From Deltaproteobacteria bacterium (GTDB lineage Bacteria > Desulfobacterota > Syntrophia > Syntrophales > Smithellaceae), in assembly GCA_011046295.1 (NCBI GenBank), contig DSAV01000118.1, positions 1-8,008 on the forward strand: a stretch of 8,008 bases of DNA, in the 5' to 3' direction. Made by a program: the position numbers and the translations under genes. This document shows positions 1-5,851 of this stretch, piece by piece. How positions within the stretch are numbered: position 1 is the first letter of the stretch; each line of letters starts with the position of its first letter. A model generated the notes under the pieces. The model ran no database searches. It had not been told where the DNA came from and saw only the letters and a list, made by a program, of their open reading frames with translations.

Positions 1-241
1 CCTCAAAAGGTTTCCCCGTGTCTTTCACCACCGAACCGCGCGCCAGCCCCTGCGTGGGTGTGAGAGCAACACCGCGAATGGTATTGCTGTCCAGCTGGGT
101 GAATACTTCGATAATCACATCTTCCTTTTCGCCGGCCGTCAATACGTTGCGAATCGGAGGCGCCTTTTTGGGGAAACGCACATCAACGACGCTGCTACGC
201 ACAGACAAAACTTTTCCTTGATCGAGCTGTTTTTGTTCCAC
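1..241 (-). CDS. atpD: ATP synthase F1 beta subunit, N-terminal 80 residues (N-ATPase type), partial
   Basis: The F1 beta subunit carries the catalytic nucleotide sites of the rotary F1Fo ATPase, at the cytoplasmic face of the membrane. Only the beta-barrel N-terminal domain is in the window; the P-loop lies beyond the left edge. Visible hallmarks are GKVLSVRSSVVDVRF (residues 9-23), a PPI-x-NVL stretch (28-34), IIEV near 43-46 and RGVALTPTQGLARG (56-69), followed by DTGKP. The ALTPTQGLARG wording and the short PPI linker match my recollection of N-ATPase (alternate, Na+-translocating) beta subunits better than standard F-type ones. Those operons also begin with atpD, and here atpD is first with no atpA or atpG before it. 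The start is GTG at 241, chosen because GAGGAG (248-253) lies 6 nt upstream and no in-frame ATG fits. It follows paralog A by 21 bp, so co-transcription is likely. The beta-subunit call is firm; the N-type assignment is probable. Confidence 0.88.
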   Translation of the reverse strand, partial: MEQKQLDQGKVLSVRSSVVDVRFPKKAPPIRNVLTAGEKEDVIIEVFTQLDSNTIRGVALTPTQGLARGSVVKDTGKPFE

Positions 242-247
242 GTTTAT

Positions 248-253
248 CTCCTC
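248..253 (-). promoter_or_regulatory. Ribosome binding site GAGGAG fixing the GTG start of atpD
   Basis: GAGGAG on the minus strand lies 6 nt before GTG at 241. It supports the non-ATG start of the ATPase beta gene and lies in the 21-bp gap after the stop codon of the preceding gene. Confidence 0.75.
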
Positions 254-262
254 GTTATATTT

Positions 263-1108
263 TTATGATTTAAAAGTTTCATAAATTCCCTCCAGCTTTC
301 GGACGCTTTCCATCAACCAGCCAATCACACCGCCTATGATGATAAACATTACGGCGCGTATGACATCATCCACGAAAGGAACTCCTTTGAGAAAAAGAGC
401 GTGGCTCAACAAAATCAAAGTTGCGAGGAATAAAGGCGCCAGTATTCCTTTTCTGCCCCACCATATAGAAGCCAATATTATCGGGATATAAAAAAGATGG
501 GTGAATATTGCTTCCGTCCCCTGTACGGCATGGTTGTAATAAGTTATTATTGTGGCTCCGGCAAGAAGGATGACCATCGATGTTGTTTTATAGATGTTTT
601 TTGTGCCTCCGATAAGTTTTCCCATCAGCATGGTTTTTACAAAGCCAAGTTTTTTTTCCACGTCGCCCACGGTCAGTTCCTGGTATTTTTCCGTCACCTG
701 GTACGAAACATAATCGAACATGAGAATAGTCCGGTTGAGGCTCTCCACCGCCTGCTGCTTTTCCAGCGCGGTCACAAATGTTCCCTGAAATTCGGCGTAA
801 AGCCAGAGGTGACGCCGCAGGAGAATCAGCGCGTACAGCGCTTCGTGCAAGGGGATTTTCTGCTCGTAAAATTCTTCGGCATATTTCCAGGAAAATGTCT
901 TGGCCTCCTCATAGGGGACTTGAGCCATCGACATCTGGCGGAAAAGCCGGTAAAAATTTACTCCCTGCTCGATGACCATATCTTCAGGCAAAGATTGATA
1001 CGACGGCGTCCTGTTGTGCTTCATAACATCCGCCGCCCATTGCCGGGCCATTTTCTCCGCCTTGCTTTCTATAAGGTCTATAAGTTTGGTAGCGTAAGAA
1101 GATTGCAT
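263..1108 (-). CDS. Sensor-like protein: RsbRD_N-like helical domain plus four-helix membrane domain (paralog A)
   Basis: This 281-residue protein has two parts. Residues about 1-146 form a charged, all-helical domain resembling RsbRD N-terminal (RsbT co-antagonist) domains. Its best conserved block is at 86-108 (IPLHEALYALIL, then RRHLWLYAEFQ), with His88 and His100 present in all three family members of this window. Residues about 175-267 hold four hydrophobic helices (about 175-191, 201-217, 222-240, 249-267), with an FTHLFYIPIILASIWWG block like the four-helix membrane sensor regions in front of many histidine kinases. No kinase, GGDEF or STAS output domain follows; the protein ends about 13 residues after the last helix, so output presumably goes through a partner. 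The start is ATG with AAGGAG 9-10 nt upstream. It lies 16 bp after the 151-residue gene and 21 bp before atpD, on the same strand, suggesting an operon. The exact function is unknown. Confidence 0.85.
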   Translation of the reverse strand: MQSSYATKLIDLIESKAEKMARQWAADVMKHNRTPSYQSLPEDMVIEQGVNFYRLFRQMSMAQVPYEEAKTFSWKYAEEFYEQKIPLHEALYALILLRRHLWLYAEFQGTFVTALEKQQAVESLNRTILMFDYVSYQVTEKYQELTVGDVEKKLGFVKTMLMGKLIGGTKNIYKTTSMVILLAGATIITYYNHAVQGTEAIFTHLFYIPIILASIWWGRKGILAPLFLATLILLSHALFLKGVPFVDDVIRAVMFIIIGGVIGWLMESVRKLEGIYETFKS

Positions 1109-1124
1109 TTTGCTTTTCTCCTTT

Positions 1125-1580
1125 TTATGAATGACTGCTTTTTCCCGGTGTATTGTCTTTCAACAGCCTCCAATATTCCCTGGCGATTACATAGACAATA
1201 TAGTCGAACATAAGAATCGTTCTGCTCAGGCTTTCAATTGCTTTGCGGTGCTCGGTTTCCATGGTGAAGATGGACTGAAATTCGGCATAAAGCCAGATAT
1301 GACGGCGCATCAAAATAAGAGCGTAAACTGCTTCATGCAGAGGGACGCCTTCAGCGTATTTTTCAAAAAATTCTTCGGCTTTTTCAAAAGGTGCTTCGTG
1401 AAAGAACATTTCATGAAAGTTGGTGTAAAAATCTTTTGCCTGAAGGATAATTTTATCATCCGGAGCATTATGATAGCTGTAAGTCCTCAGATTGGTTTTT
1501 ACGTCTTTTGCCCATTGCGCCGTGATTTGCTCGGCGTTTTTTTGCGTCAGGTCGATAAGCTTAGTGACAAAGGTTCTCAT
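1125..1580 (-). CDS. Stand-alone RsbRD_N-like helical domain protein, 151 aa
   Basis: This soluble protein matches only the N-terminal domain of paralogs A and B and lacks their membrane part. Shared features are TKLIDL near the start, AQWAKDV (21-27), KYAEGVPLHEAVYALIL (74-90), RRHIWLYAEFQ (92-102) and ESLSRTILMFDY (116-127). The start is taken as ATG at 1580 because it aligns with the start of the paralogs and has AAGGAG at 1592-1597, although the spacing is somewhat long. A longer in-frame reading from 1679 would translate through the sigma-54 promoter and is unlikely. The stop codon at 1125-1127 lies close to the ribosome binding site of paralog A, so the two genes are probably translated from one mRNA. 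It is likely the first gene of the transcript that continues into paralog A and atpD. It could be a diffusible partner or competitor of the membrane paralogs; that role is inference. Confidence 0.8.
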   Translation of the reverse strand: MRTFVTKLIDLTQKNAEQITAQWAKDVKTNLRTYSYHNAPDDKIILQAKDFYTNFHEMFFHEAPFEKAEEFFEKYAEGVPLHEAVYALILMRRHIWLYAEFQSIFTMETEHRKAIESLSRTILMFDYIVYVIAREYWRLLKDNTPGKSSHS

Positions 1581-1611
1581 TCCGGATGATTCTCCTTTGC
1601 GTTTCAGTATC

Positions 1612-1627
1612 AGCAATGGGCATGCCA
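1612..1627 (-). promoter_or_regulatory. Sigma-54 (RpoN) -24/-12 promoter for the 151-aa / paralog A / atpD genes
   Basis: On the minus strand the sequence reads TGGCATGCCCATTGCT. Against the consensus TGGCACR-N4-TTGCW it differs at one position (T for C at position 6) and keeps the required GG-N10-GC spacing. The predicted start of transcription is near 1601, which gives a leader of about 21 nt containing the AAGGAG of the 151-residue gene. The gene directly upstream encodes a sigma-54 activator with a GAFTGA loop, which strengthens the call. Confidence 0.78.
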
Positions 1628-1636
1628 AAAGAAAGA

Positions 1637-1663
1637 TTCGCCGTGCATACTGCTCGTGGCGAA
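1637..1663. repeat. Inverted repeat TTCGCC-N15-GGCGAA next to the sigma-54 promoter
   Basis: The arms are perfect 6-bp matches (1637-1642 and 1658-1663). The centre lies about 49 bp upstream of the predicted transcription start and the near edge is 10 bp from the -24 element. It could be an operator or a promoter-proximal activator site. Chance occurrence cannot be excluded. Confidence 0.4.
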
Positions 1664-1710
1664 AGTCCGGCCATATCAATTACGTTGCTTTATTAGTGCT
1701 TTGCGTCAGG

Positions 1711-1734
1711 CCAGCCGCAAATATTTTTCGCTGG
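1711..1734. promoter_or_regulatory. Candidate upstream activator dyad CCAGC-N14-GCTGG
   Basis: A 24-bp dyad with 5-bp arms and an AT-rich centre, centred about 120 bp upstream of the predicted sigma-54 start. That is the usual distance range for enhancer sites of NtrC-family dimers. The arms are short, so this is a suggestion rather than a firm site. Confidence 0.35.
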
Positions 1735-1797
1735 TAAAGATGCGCGGTGGCGTAAAGACAAATTTTCAGGCGAAATAAATGTCACGGGATTTCAGGC

Positions 1798-1867
1798 AAA
1801 AGACTTTTACTTTGGATCCGGCAGATAAAAAAGTAAAAAAATACCAGAGATTGTGAGCAAAGACTTT
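1798..1867. repeat. Two palindromic AAAGACTTT motifs with centres 60 bp apart
   Basis: AAAAGACTTTT lies at 1798-1808 and AAAGACTTT, followed by more T, at 1859-1867. Each is preceded by GC. The word is its own reverse complement except for the central base, and the centres (1803 and 1863) are 60 bp apart. They lie about 200 and 260 bp upstream of the predicted sigma-54 start and could be regulator sites. The region is AT-rich, which raises the chance expectation. Confidence 0.3.
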
Positions 1868-1885
1868 TTTGTCATCACCGGCGAC

Positions 1886-3253
1886 TTAAATGTCGTCAAG
1901 AATTTTTTCCCAGCGGGGATTATTCTTTGCCGCGGCGATTTTTCTCTGCAGTTGTCGTAAAGTAATTCCAAGAGCCCGCGCGGCGTGTTTTTTGTCGCCT
2001 TTTGTTTTATTTAAAGTATAAAATAAATGTTCTTCATCATTTTCCTTGATGGTGCATAAATGACGCGTAAAGAGAGAAGGTGCCCCAGACGCCATCCCCA
2101 GGTGCTGTGGTAAAATTGTGTCCGCTTCGGCGACAAGTACGGCGTTTTGCACAATCTGGTCAAGTTCCCGAATGTTTCCCGGATAATCCCTGGCGATAAG
2201 CAAATCCAGCGTTTCCGCGGCGAAGGAGCAGACATCTTTGCTGTAATGTTTGCAAGCTTCCTGAAGAAAGTAGTTTGCCAGCAGGGGCACGTCGCCAACC
2301 CTTTCCCGCAGGGGAGGCAGGTGAATGTGCGCTGATTTGAGGCGGTAGAGCAGGTCAAGCCGGAAACTGCCCTCACGGCAGGCTTTATCGAGATTTTTAT
2401 TGGAAGCAGATATGACCCGGACATCAACCCAGACGGGTTTTGAGGAGCCCAGAGGGTAAAAAGATTTCTCTTCCAACACGCGCAGTAATTTTGATTGCAA
2501 ATCGACGGGCAATTCTCCTATTTCGTCAAGAAAAAGGGTTCCCCCGTCCGCCTGCTCAAAATAGCCCTGATGAGGAAAATCCGCCCCGGTGAATGCGCCT
2601 TTCGCGTGGCCGAAAAACTGGCTTTCAAACATCGCGGCGGGAATGGCGCTGACATTTACGGCAATGAAAGGCCCCTTGGGCATGGGGCCGGCGCGATGAA
2701 TGCCGCGCGCCACCAGTTCTTTGCCGGTTCCCGATTCGCCCGTGATCATAATGGGATTTCCGCTGGCGGCCATAATTTTCGCGTAAGAAAGCAAAGAAAG
2801 CATTCGGGGACATTGAGTGATAATATCCTTAAAAGCTTCGGATATTTTCTTTTTGCCGTCCTGTACTGCCGCGGACAATCCCACCGTCAAACCCCTGTGT
2901 TCATATGCCCTTTTTATGGCCAGAAAAAGAAGGTCATTGTCCACCGGTTTAACCAGATAGTCGTAAGCCCCCAGCCGGATTGCTTTTACCGTAGTCGGAA
3001 TATCATCAATGGCGGTAAGAATGATAAACTCCGTATGCGGGCGGTAAGGTTTTGTCGCTTCCAGCACCTGCAGGCCGTCCACTTCCGGCATCAGCAAATC
3101 GAGAAGCACGATGTCGAAATCCGTCTGCCTTATTTTTTCAATGGCGTCTTTACCGTTGTTGCAGATATCCACGCTGCGGATACCGCGCCATTTAAGCAGG
3201 CGCCTTACCGAATTCAGCGCTACTTCTTCGTCGTCAACAATCAGTATTCTCAT
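1886..3253 (-). CDS. NtrC-family sigma-54-dependent response regulator
   Basis: A 455-residue cytoplasmic transcription activator with the three classic parts. The receiver (1-120) has the acidic pair D7/D8, phospho-acceptor D52 in VLLDLLMPEVDG, T80 and K102. The AAA+ domain (about 142-385) has Walker A GESGTGKE (172-179), the sigma-54 contact loop GAFTGA (219-224), Walker B TLFLDE (239-244) and the YPGNIREL block (357-364). A Fis-type helix-turn-helix ends the protein (about 416-443, AARALGITLRQLQRKI). All key residues are present, so it should be an active, phosphorylation-controlled ATPase that opens sigma-54 promoters. Its ATG overlaps the kinase stop codon (ATGA, 4 nt), indicating translational coupling and pairing with that kinase. 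The nearest visible sigma-54 promoter is 260 bp past its stop codon, in front of the 151-aa / paralog A / atpD genes, making that its probable target. It cannot be assigned to a named family member. Confidence 0.95.
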   Translation of the reverse strand: MRILIVDDEEVALNSVRRLLKWRGIRSVDICNNGKDAIEKIRQTDFDIVLLDLLMPEVDGLQVLEATKPYRPHTEFIILTAIDDIPTTVKAIRLGAYDYLVKPVDNDLLFLAIKRAYEHRGLTVGLSAAVQDGKKKISEAFKDIITQCPRMLSLLSYAKIMAASGNPIMITGESGTGKELVARGIHRAGPMPKGPFIAVNVSAIPAAMFESQFFGHAKGAFTGADFPHQGYFEQADGGTLFLDEIGELPVDLQSKLLRVLEEKSFYPLGSSKPVWVDVRVISASNKNLDKACREGSFRLDLLYRLKSAHIHLPPLRERVGDVPLLANYFLQEACKHYSKDVCSFAAETLDLLIARDYPGNIRELDQIVQNAVLVAEADTILPQHLGMASGAPSLFTRHLCTIKENDEEHLFYTLNKTKGDKKHAARALGITLRQLQRKIAAAKNNPRWEKILDDI

Positions 3254-5394
3254 AATCTTTGCCTGCCTACCTCACGAATAATGTTTTGCAGCTGTGATAT
3301 TTTAAAAGGTTTCTTCAAAAGATACTCCGGCTGCACCGGAGATTTTTCCTGCTGTTTCATAGCGGAATTTTCGGAAGAGTAAAAAATCGTGGGCAGAAGG
3401 GGAAACCTCTCCTTTATTTTTTTTAAAAGTTCCCATCCATTTATGGCCGACAGGTTGATTTCCGAAATAAATATATCAACCTCCGGATGATCCTCCAGAT
3501 ACGCAACAATGTCTTCGGATGAGTAGTTATCTTTATAAGGCCAGATAATAACGCCGGGCAGGCTCATTTTTATTTCGTTAAGATAGTTGTTATCCGTGTC
3601 CAGACAAAGAATGGCCGGTTTTATATCGATTTTTTTACCCTTTTCCAGCGGCAAATAAATGGAAAAGCGGCTTCCGAGGCCGGGCCGGGAAAGTACGGCA
3701 ATAATTCCGTTGTGCTCCTTGATTAATCCGTAAGAGATGGAAAGTCCAAGCCCCGTTCCTTCTTTATCCCTGCGGGTAGTGAAAAACGGTTCAAATATGT
3801 GATCCAGCAAATCCTGTTTTATTCCCGTGCCGTTGTCTTCAATTTCCACAAGGATAGCTTTCAGCCTTTCAATTTTTCGCGCGGTGATTATAATTCTTCC
3901 CTTCCTGTCCGGAAGGATGGATTGATGAGCGTTGATAAGGAGATTGGCGATTACCTGTTCTATCTTTTGAAAATGCCCCTGAATAGGCGGCAGCTTGCTG
4001 TCGATGTAGCGGTCTATACGGGAAACTGTTTTGCGTACCTGGGCACCGACAATAATCAAAACTCCGTTGATGACTTCTTCGATCTGCACCGGCTTCTTGT
4101 CTGCCGATTCATCTGTGCGGGCGAATTCTTTCAGCCCCGCGATTACCCTTTTAATGCGCTGGGAAGCGATTTTAAATTCCTCGATAATTTCTTTCATGTT
4201 CGTGGATACCTCCACGTAACTTATACCTTTATCACCCCAATCCATATGAGAGGCGCCGTTGCTGGCGAGAATGGGATCCACAGCATCCCACATTTCTTCA
4301 AGCAGCGGAATATTATTGGCGATGAAACTCACCGGATTGTTGATTTCATGAGCAACGCCCGCTACAACCTCTCCCAATGCCTTTAGCTTGTGAGACTGCA
4401 TCATTTGCTGAACACGCAACCCTGCCTCATGGCGAATTTGCTTTTCCTCGGTTATGTCCTGCCATGCTCCGACGACATAGCTTTTACTCCTCTTGTTAGG
4501 GCGAATCAGGCGGCGGTGGTCGGAAAACCAGCGATATGAACCGTCCGAAGCGAGAAAGCGATATTCAAATATTAAGTCTGACTTTGGCTTTGCCCATTTT
4601 AACGCGTCAATGATTCTTTCGCGGTCTTCCGGATGGAGGCGCTGATGCCAGAAATTGTGGTTCTCAATAAATTGCTGTGGGGTGTAACCCGTGATTTCTT
4701 TCACACTGTTACTGACAAAAGTGAATTTGGAGCTTGCATTGGCACTGCAGGTGTAGGAAATGATGGGCAAAGATTCCAAAATGAGGGAAAGATGGTCGGT
4801 ACTTTCTTTTAGTGCTTTGTTGGCGCCGGCCAATTCGCGGGTTCTCTTTTTTACTTTTTCTTCCAGTTGTTCGTGCGCCTTCAACAGCGCCTCCTGCGCT
4901 TTTTTCGCCTGAGTTATGTCTTCCAGGGTTTCGATGGCCCCGATTATTTTGCCTTTGTTATTGCGGATGACAGCGGCGGTAAAACGCAGCCATCGGCCTC
5001 TTTTTCCCAATGCGGGGAAAAAATCCGTGGCTTCGTAAGCCCCGTCAATTAATTTGGATTTGATGTATTTCTCTGAATACCAGTGGGGAATATCGTGTTG
5101 AAATTCATCAACAAGCAAATCAGCCATACAGGGGCGCTCAGTTTTGTAAAAAGCACGCCACTGCTGGTTTGTGCCGACGACATTTTTGGCTTTGATTCCG
5201 CTGAGTTCTTCAAGCGCCTTGTTCCAGTAGATAACCAGGTGGTCTTTGCCTATTATAAAAGTGGGGATGGGAGAGCTTCCGACAATGCTTTGCAGGGTTT
5301 TCTGGCCGCTTAGGAAAACTTCCCGTGCCCAGATGCTTTCGCTTTTTTCCTTTTTAACGCTTTTTGTTTTTTTTTGGCGATATTTATCTGTCAT
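3250..5394 (-). CDS. Cytoplasmic PAS-PAS hybrid histidine kinase with degenerate C-terminal receiver
   Basis: This 714-residue kinase has no membrane segment. The order is: a Lys-rich N-terminus; PAS1 (about 32-162, with the GTNQQWRAFY/ERPCMADLLVDE wording common in deltaproteobacterial kinases); a coiled coil (about 163-200); PAS2 with a PAC-type tail (about 201-320); a HisKA-like helical hairpin with H349 in GVAHEINNP; and a HATPase domain with N488 (NLLINAHQSI), DNGTGI (520-525) and GTGLGLSI (546-553). The last 120 residues form a receiver-like fold in which the phospho-acceptor position is Glu (E645 in SEINLSAING); the acidic pocket (D599, D601), S673 and K695 remain. It probably phosphorylates the overlapping NtrC-type regulator in response to an internal signal sensed by PAS. 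A long insert (about 370-400) lies between the H-box and the second helix. The start at 5394 has no clear ribosome binding site; a run of nine A residues covers codons 7-9. No better start is visible. Confidence 0.93.
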   Translation of the reverse strand: MTDKYRQKKTKSVKKEKSESIWAREVFLSGQKTLQSIVGSSPIPTFIIGKDHLVIYWNKALEELSGIKAKNVVGTNQQWRAFYKTERPCMADLLVDEFQHDIPHWYSEKYIKSKLIDGAYEATDFFPALGKRGRWLRFTAAVIRNNKGKIIGAIETLEDITQAKKAQEALLKAHEQLEEKVKKRTRELAGANKALKESTDHLSLILESLPIISYTCSANASSKFTFVSNSVKEITGYTPQQFIENHNFWHQRLHPEDRERIIDALKWAKPKSDLIFEYRFLASDGSYRWFSDHRRLIRPNKRSKSYVVGAWQDITEEKQIRHEAGLRVQQMMQSHKLKALGEVVAGVAHEINNPVSFIANNIPLLEEMWDAVDPILASNGASHMDWGDKGISYVEVSTNMKEIIEEFKIASQRIKRVIAGLKEFARTDESADKKPVQIEEVINGVLIIVGAQVRKTVSRIDRYIDSKLPPIQGHFQKIEQVIANLLINAHQSILPDRKGRIIITARKIERLKAILVEIEDNGTGIKQDLLDHIFEPFFTTRRDKEGTGLGLSISYGLIKEHNGIIAVLSRPGLGSRFSIYLPLEKGKKIDIKPAILCLDTDNNYLNEIKMSLPGVIIWPYKDNYSSEDIVAYLEDHPEVDIFISEINLSAINGWELLKKIKERFPLLPTIFYSSENSAMKQQEKSPVQPEYLLKKPFKISQLQNIIREVGRQRL

Positions 5395-5481
5395 AAAATT
5401 TTAAATATGGCCCTGATTTCGCCGGTTGGAATTTATACGGCATTATTGTCAAAAAACAATTTTCGCAAGAAATGTTAAATG

Positions 5482-5510
5482 ACTATAAAAAGAAGGCTCT
5501 TTTGTGTCAA
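5482..5510 (-). promoter_or_regulatory. Sigma-70 promoter of the kinase-regulator operon
   Basis: On the minus strand TTGACA (5505-5510) and TATAGT (5482-5487) are separated by exactly 17 bp, a near-consensus housekeeping promoter with an AT-rich upstream flank. Transcription would start near 5475, about 80 nt before the kinase ATG. It is nearly identical to the promoter in front of paralog B (6824-6852). Confidence 0.8.
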
Positions 5511-5575
5511 GCTAATTAAAACGGTTCTAATTGCGGATATACACAAGCTGTATGAACGGAATTGATAAGATGCGC

Positions 5576-5601
5576 CCTGTCAACACGGCGGGGGCGACAG
5601 G
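5576..5601. repeat. Inverted repeat CCTGTC-N14-GACAGG
   Basis: Perfect 6-bp arms with a very GC-rich loop, in the otherwise AT-rich region upstream of the kinase promoter. On the plus strand a run of five A follows; on the minus strand no U-tract follows, so it is not a terminator for paralog B. Its role is unknown; a protein site or a short structured RNA are both possible. Confidence 0.35.
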
Positions 5602-5827
5602 AAAAATGACTGCGCGTCAAGAAAATACCCGGCAATATGACAAACTAATGAGCGAAAGAAGCCAAACCCTCAGGCGTAATTTCAAAACGGTGGCAATACA
5701 TCATTAATAGCGCGAATAAGTGACGTTTCAAAGTTGCGGCAATTTTAGAAAGACAACAATTCTGCCGGGTGACGTTCTCTCTTTCCGCTGTTTTTTTGTT
5801 TTGCCGATGTTATTTCCCGCTAATATA

Positions 5828-5843
5828 AAGCCAGTAAAGGCTT
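5828..5843 (-). terminator. Weak candidate terminator after paralog B
   Basis: AAGCC and GGCTT form a 5-bp stem with a 6-nt loop, 8 bp past the stop codon of paralog B. The following minus-strand bases are T/A-rich (TATATTAG) but not a true U-tract, so termination would be weak and some read-through toward the kinase is possible. Confidence 0.3.
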
Positions 5844-5851
5844 GCAGTTTA

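Larger units (their letters stand above)
1581..1885. other. 305-bp regulatory gap between the response regulator and the 151-residue gene
   Basis: No gene is supported here. The gap holds a sigma-54 promoter (1612-1627), a dyad directly upstream of it (1637-1663), a second GC-armed dyad with an AT-rich centre (1711-1734), and two copies of a palindromic AAAGACTTT motif (near 1803 and 1863). I see no convincing intrinsic terminator for the kinase-regulator operon, so some read-through is possible. The layout, with promoter near the downstream gene and dyads 50-260 bp upstream, is what an NtrC-type activator would need. Confidence 0.6.
5395..5851. other. 457-bp non-coding region upstream of the kinase operon
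   Basis: No convincing gene is seen on either strand. The region holds the sigma-70 promoter of the kinase gene (5482-5510), a leader of about 80 nt, a GC-rich hairpin (5576-5601), and a weak hairpin just past the stop of paralog B (5828-5843). The remaining stretch, about 5602-5820, shows no feature I can name. Confidence 0.6.

Noticed and set aside
497..1213. Long plus-strand reading frame (238 codons) opposite paralog A
   Set aside because: It lies antisense to a well-supported gene with paralogs and a ribosome binding site. A matching frame opposite paralog B (6083-6721) exists only because the two genes are similar. The protein is Phe/His/Arg-rich with no recognisable domain.
1581..1679. 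N-terminal extension of the 151-residue protein up to 1679
   Set aside because: The extra residues do not align with the paralogs, and the extension would translate through the sigma-54 promoter and its start site. ATG at 1580 aligns with the paralog starts.
1881..1897. Small CGAC/GTCG hairpin at the regulator stop codon as a terminator
   Set aside because: The stem is only 4 bp and no U-tract follows directly on the minus strand.
2495..3382. Plus-strand reading frame of 295 codons opposite the regulator and kinase end
   Set aside because: It is antisense to the fully recognisable response regulator, crosses a gene boundary and encodes nothing recognisable.
5447..5452. Another TTGACA in the kinase leader
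   Set aside because: No -10 hexamer at 16-18 bp; the nearest TATAAA is only 10 bp away.
5817..5834. Minus-strand TGGC-N8-TAGC pattern with GG-N10-GC spacing after paralog B
   Set aside because: Outside the two dinucleotides it matches the sigma-54 consensus poorly, it overlaps a small hairpin, and it is more than 400 bp from the next start.
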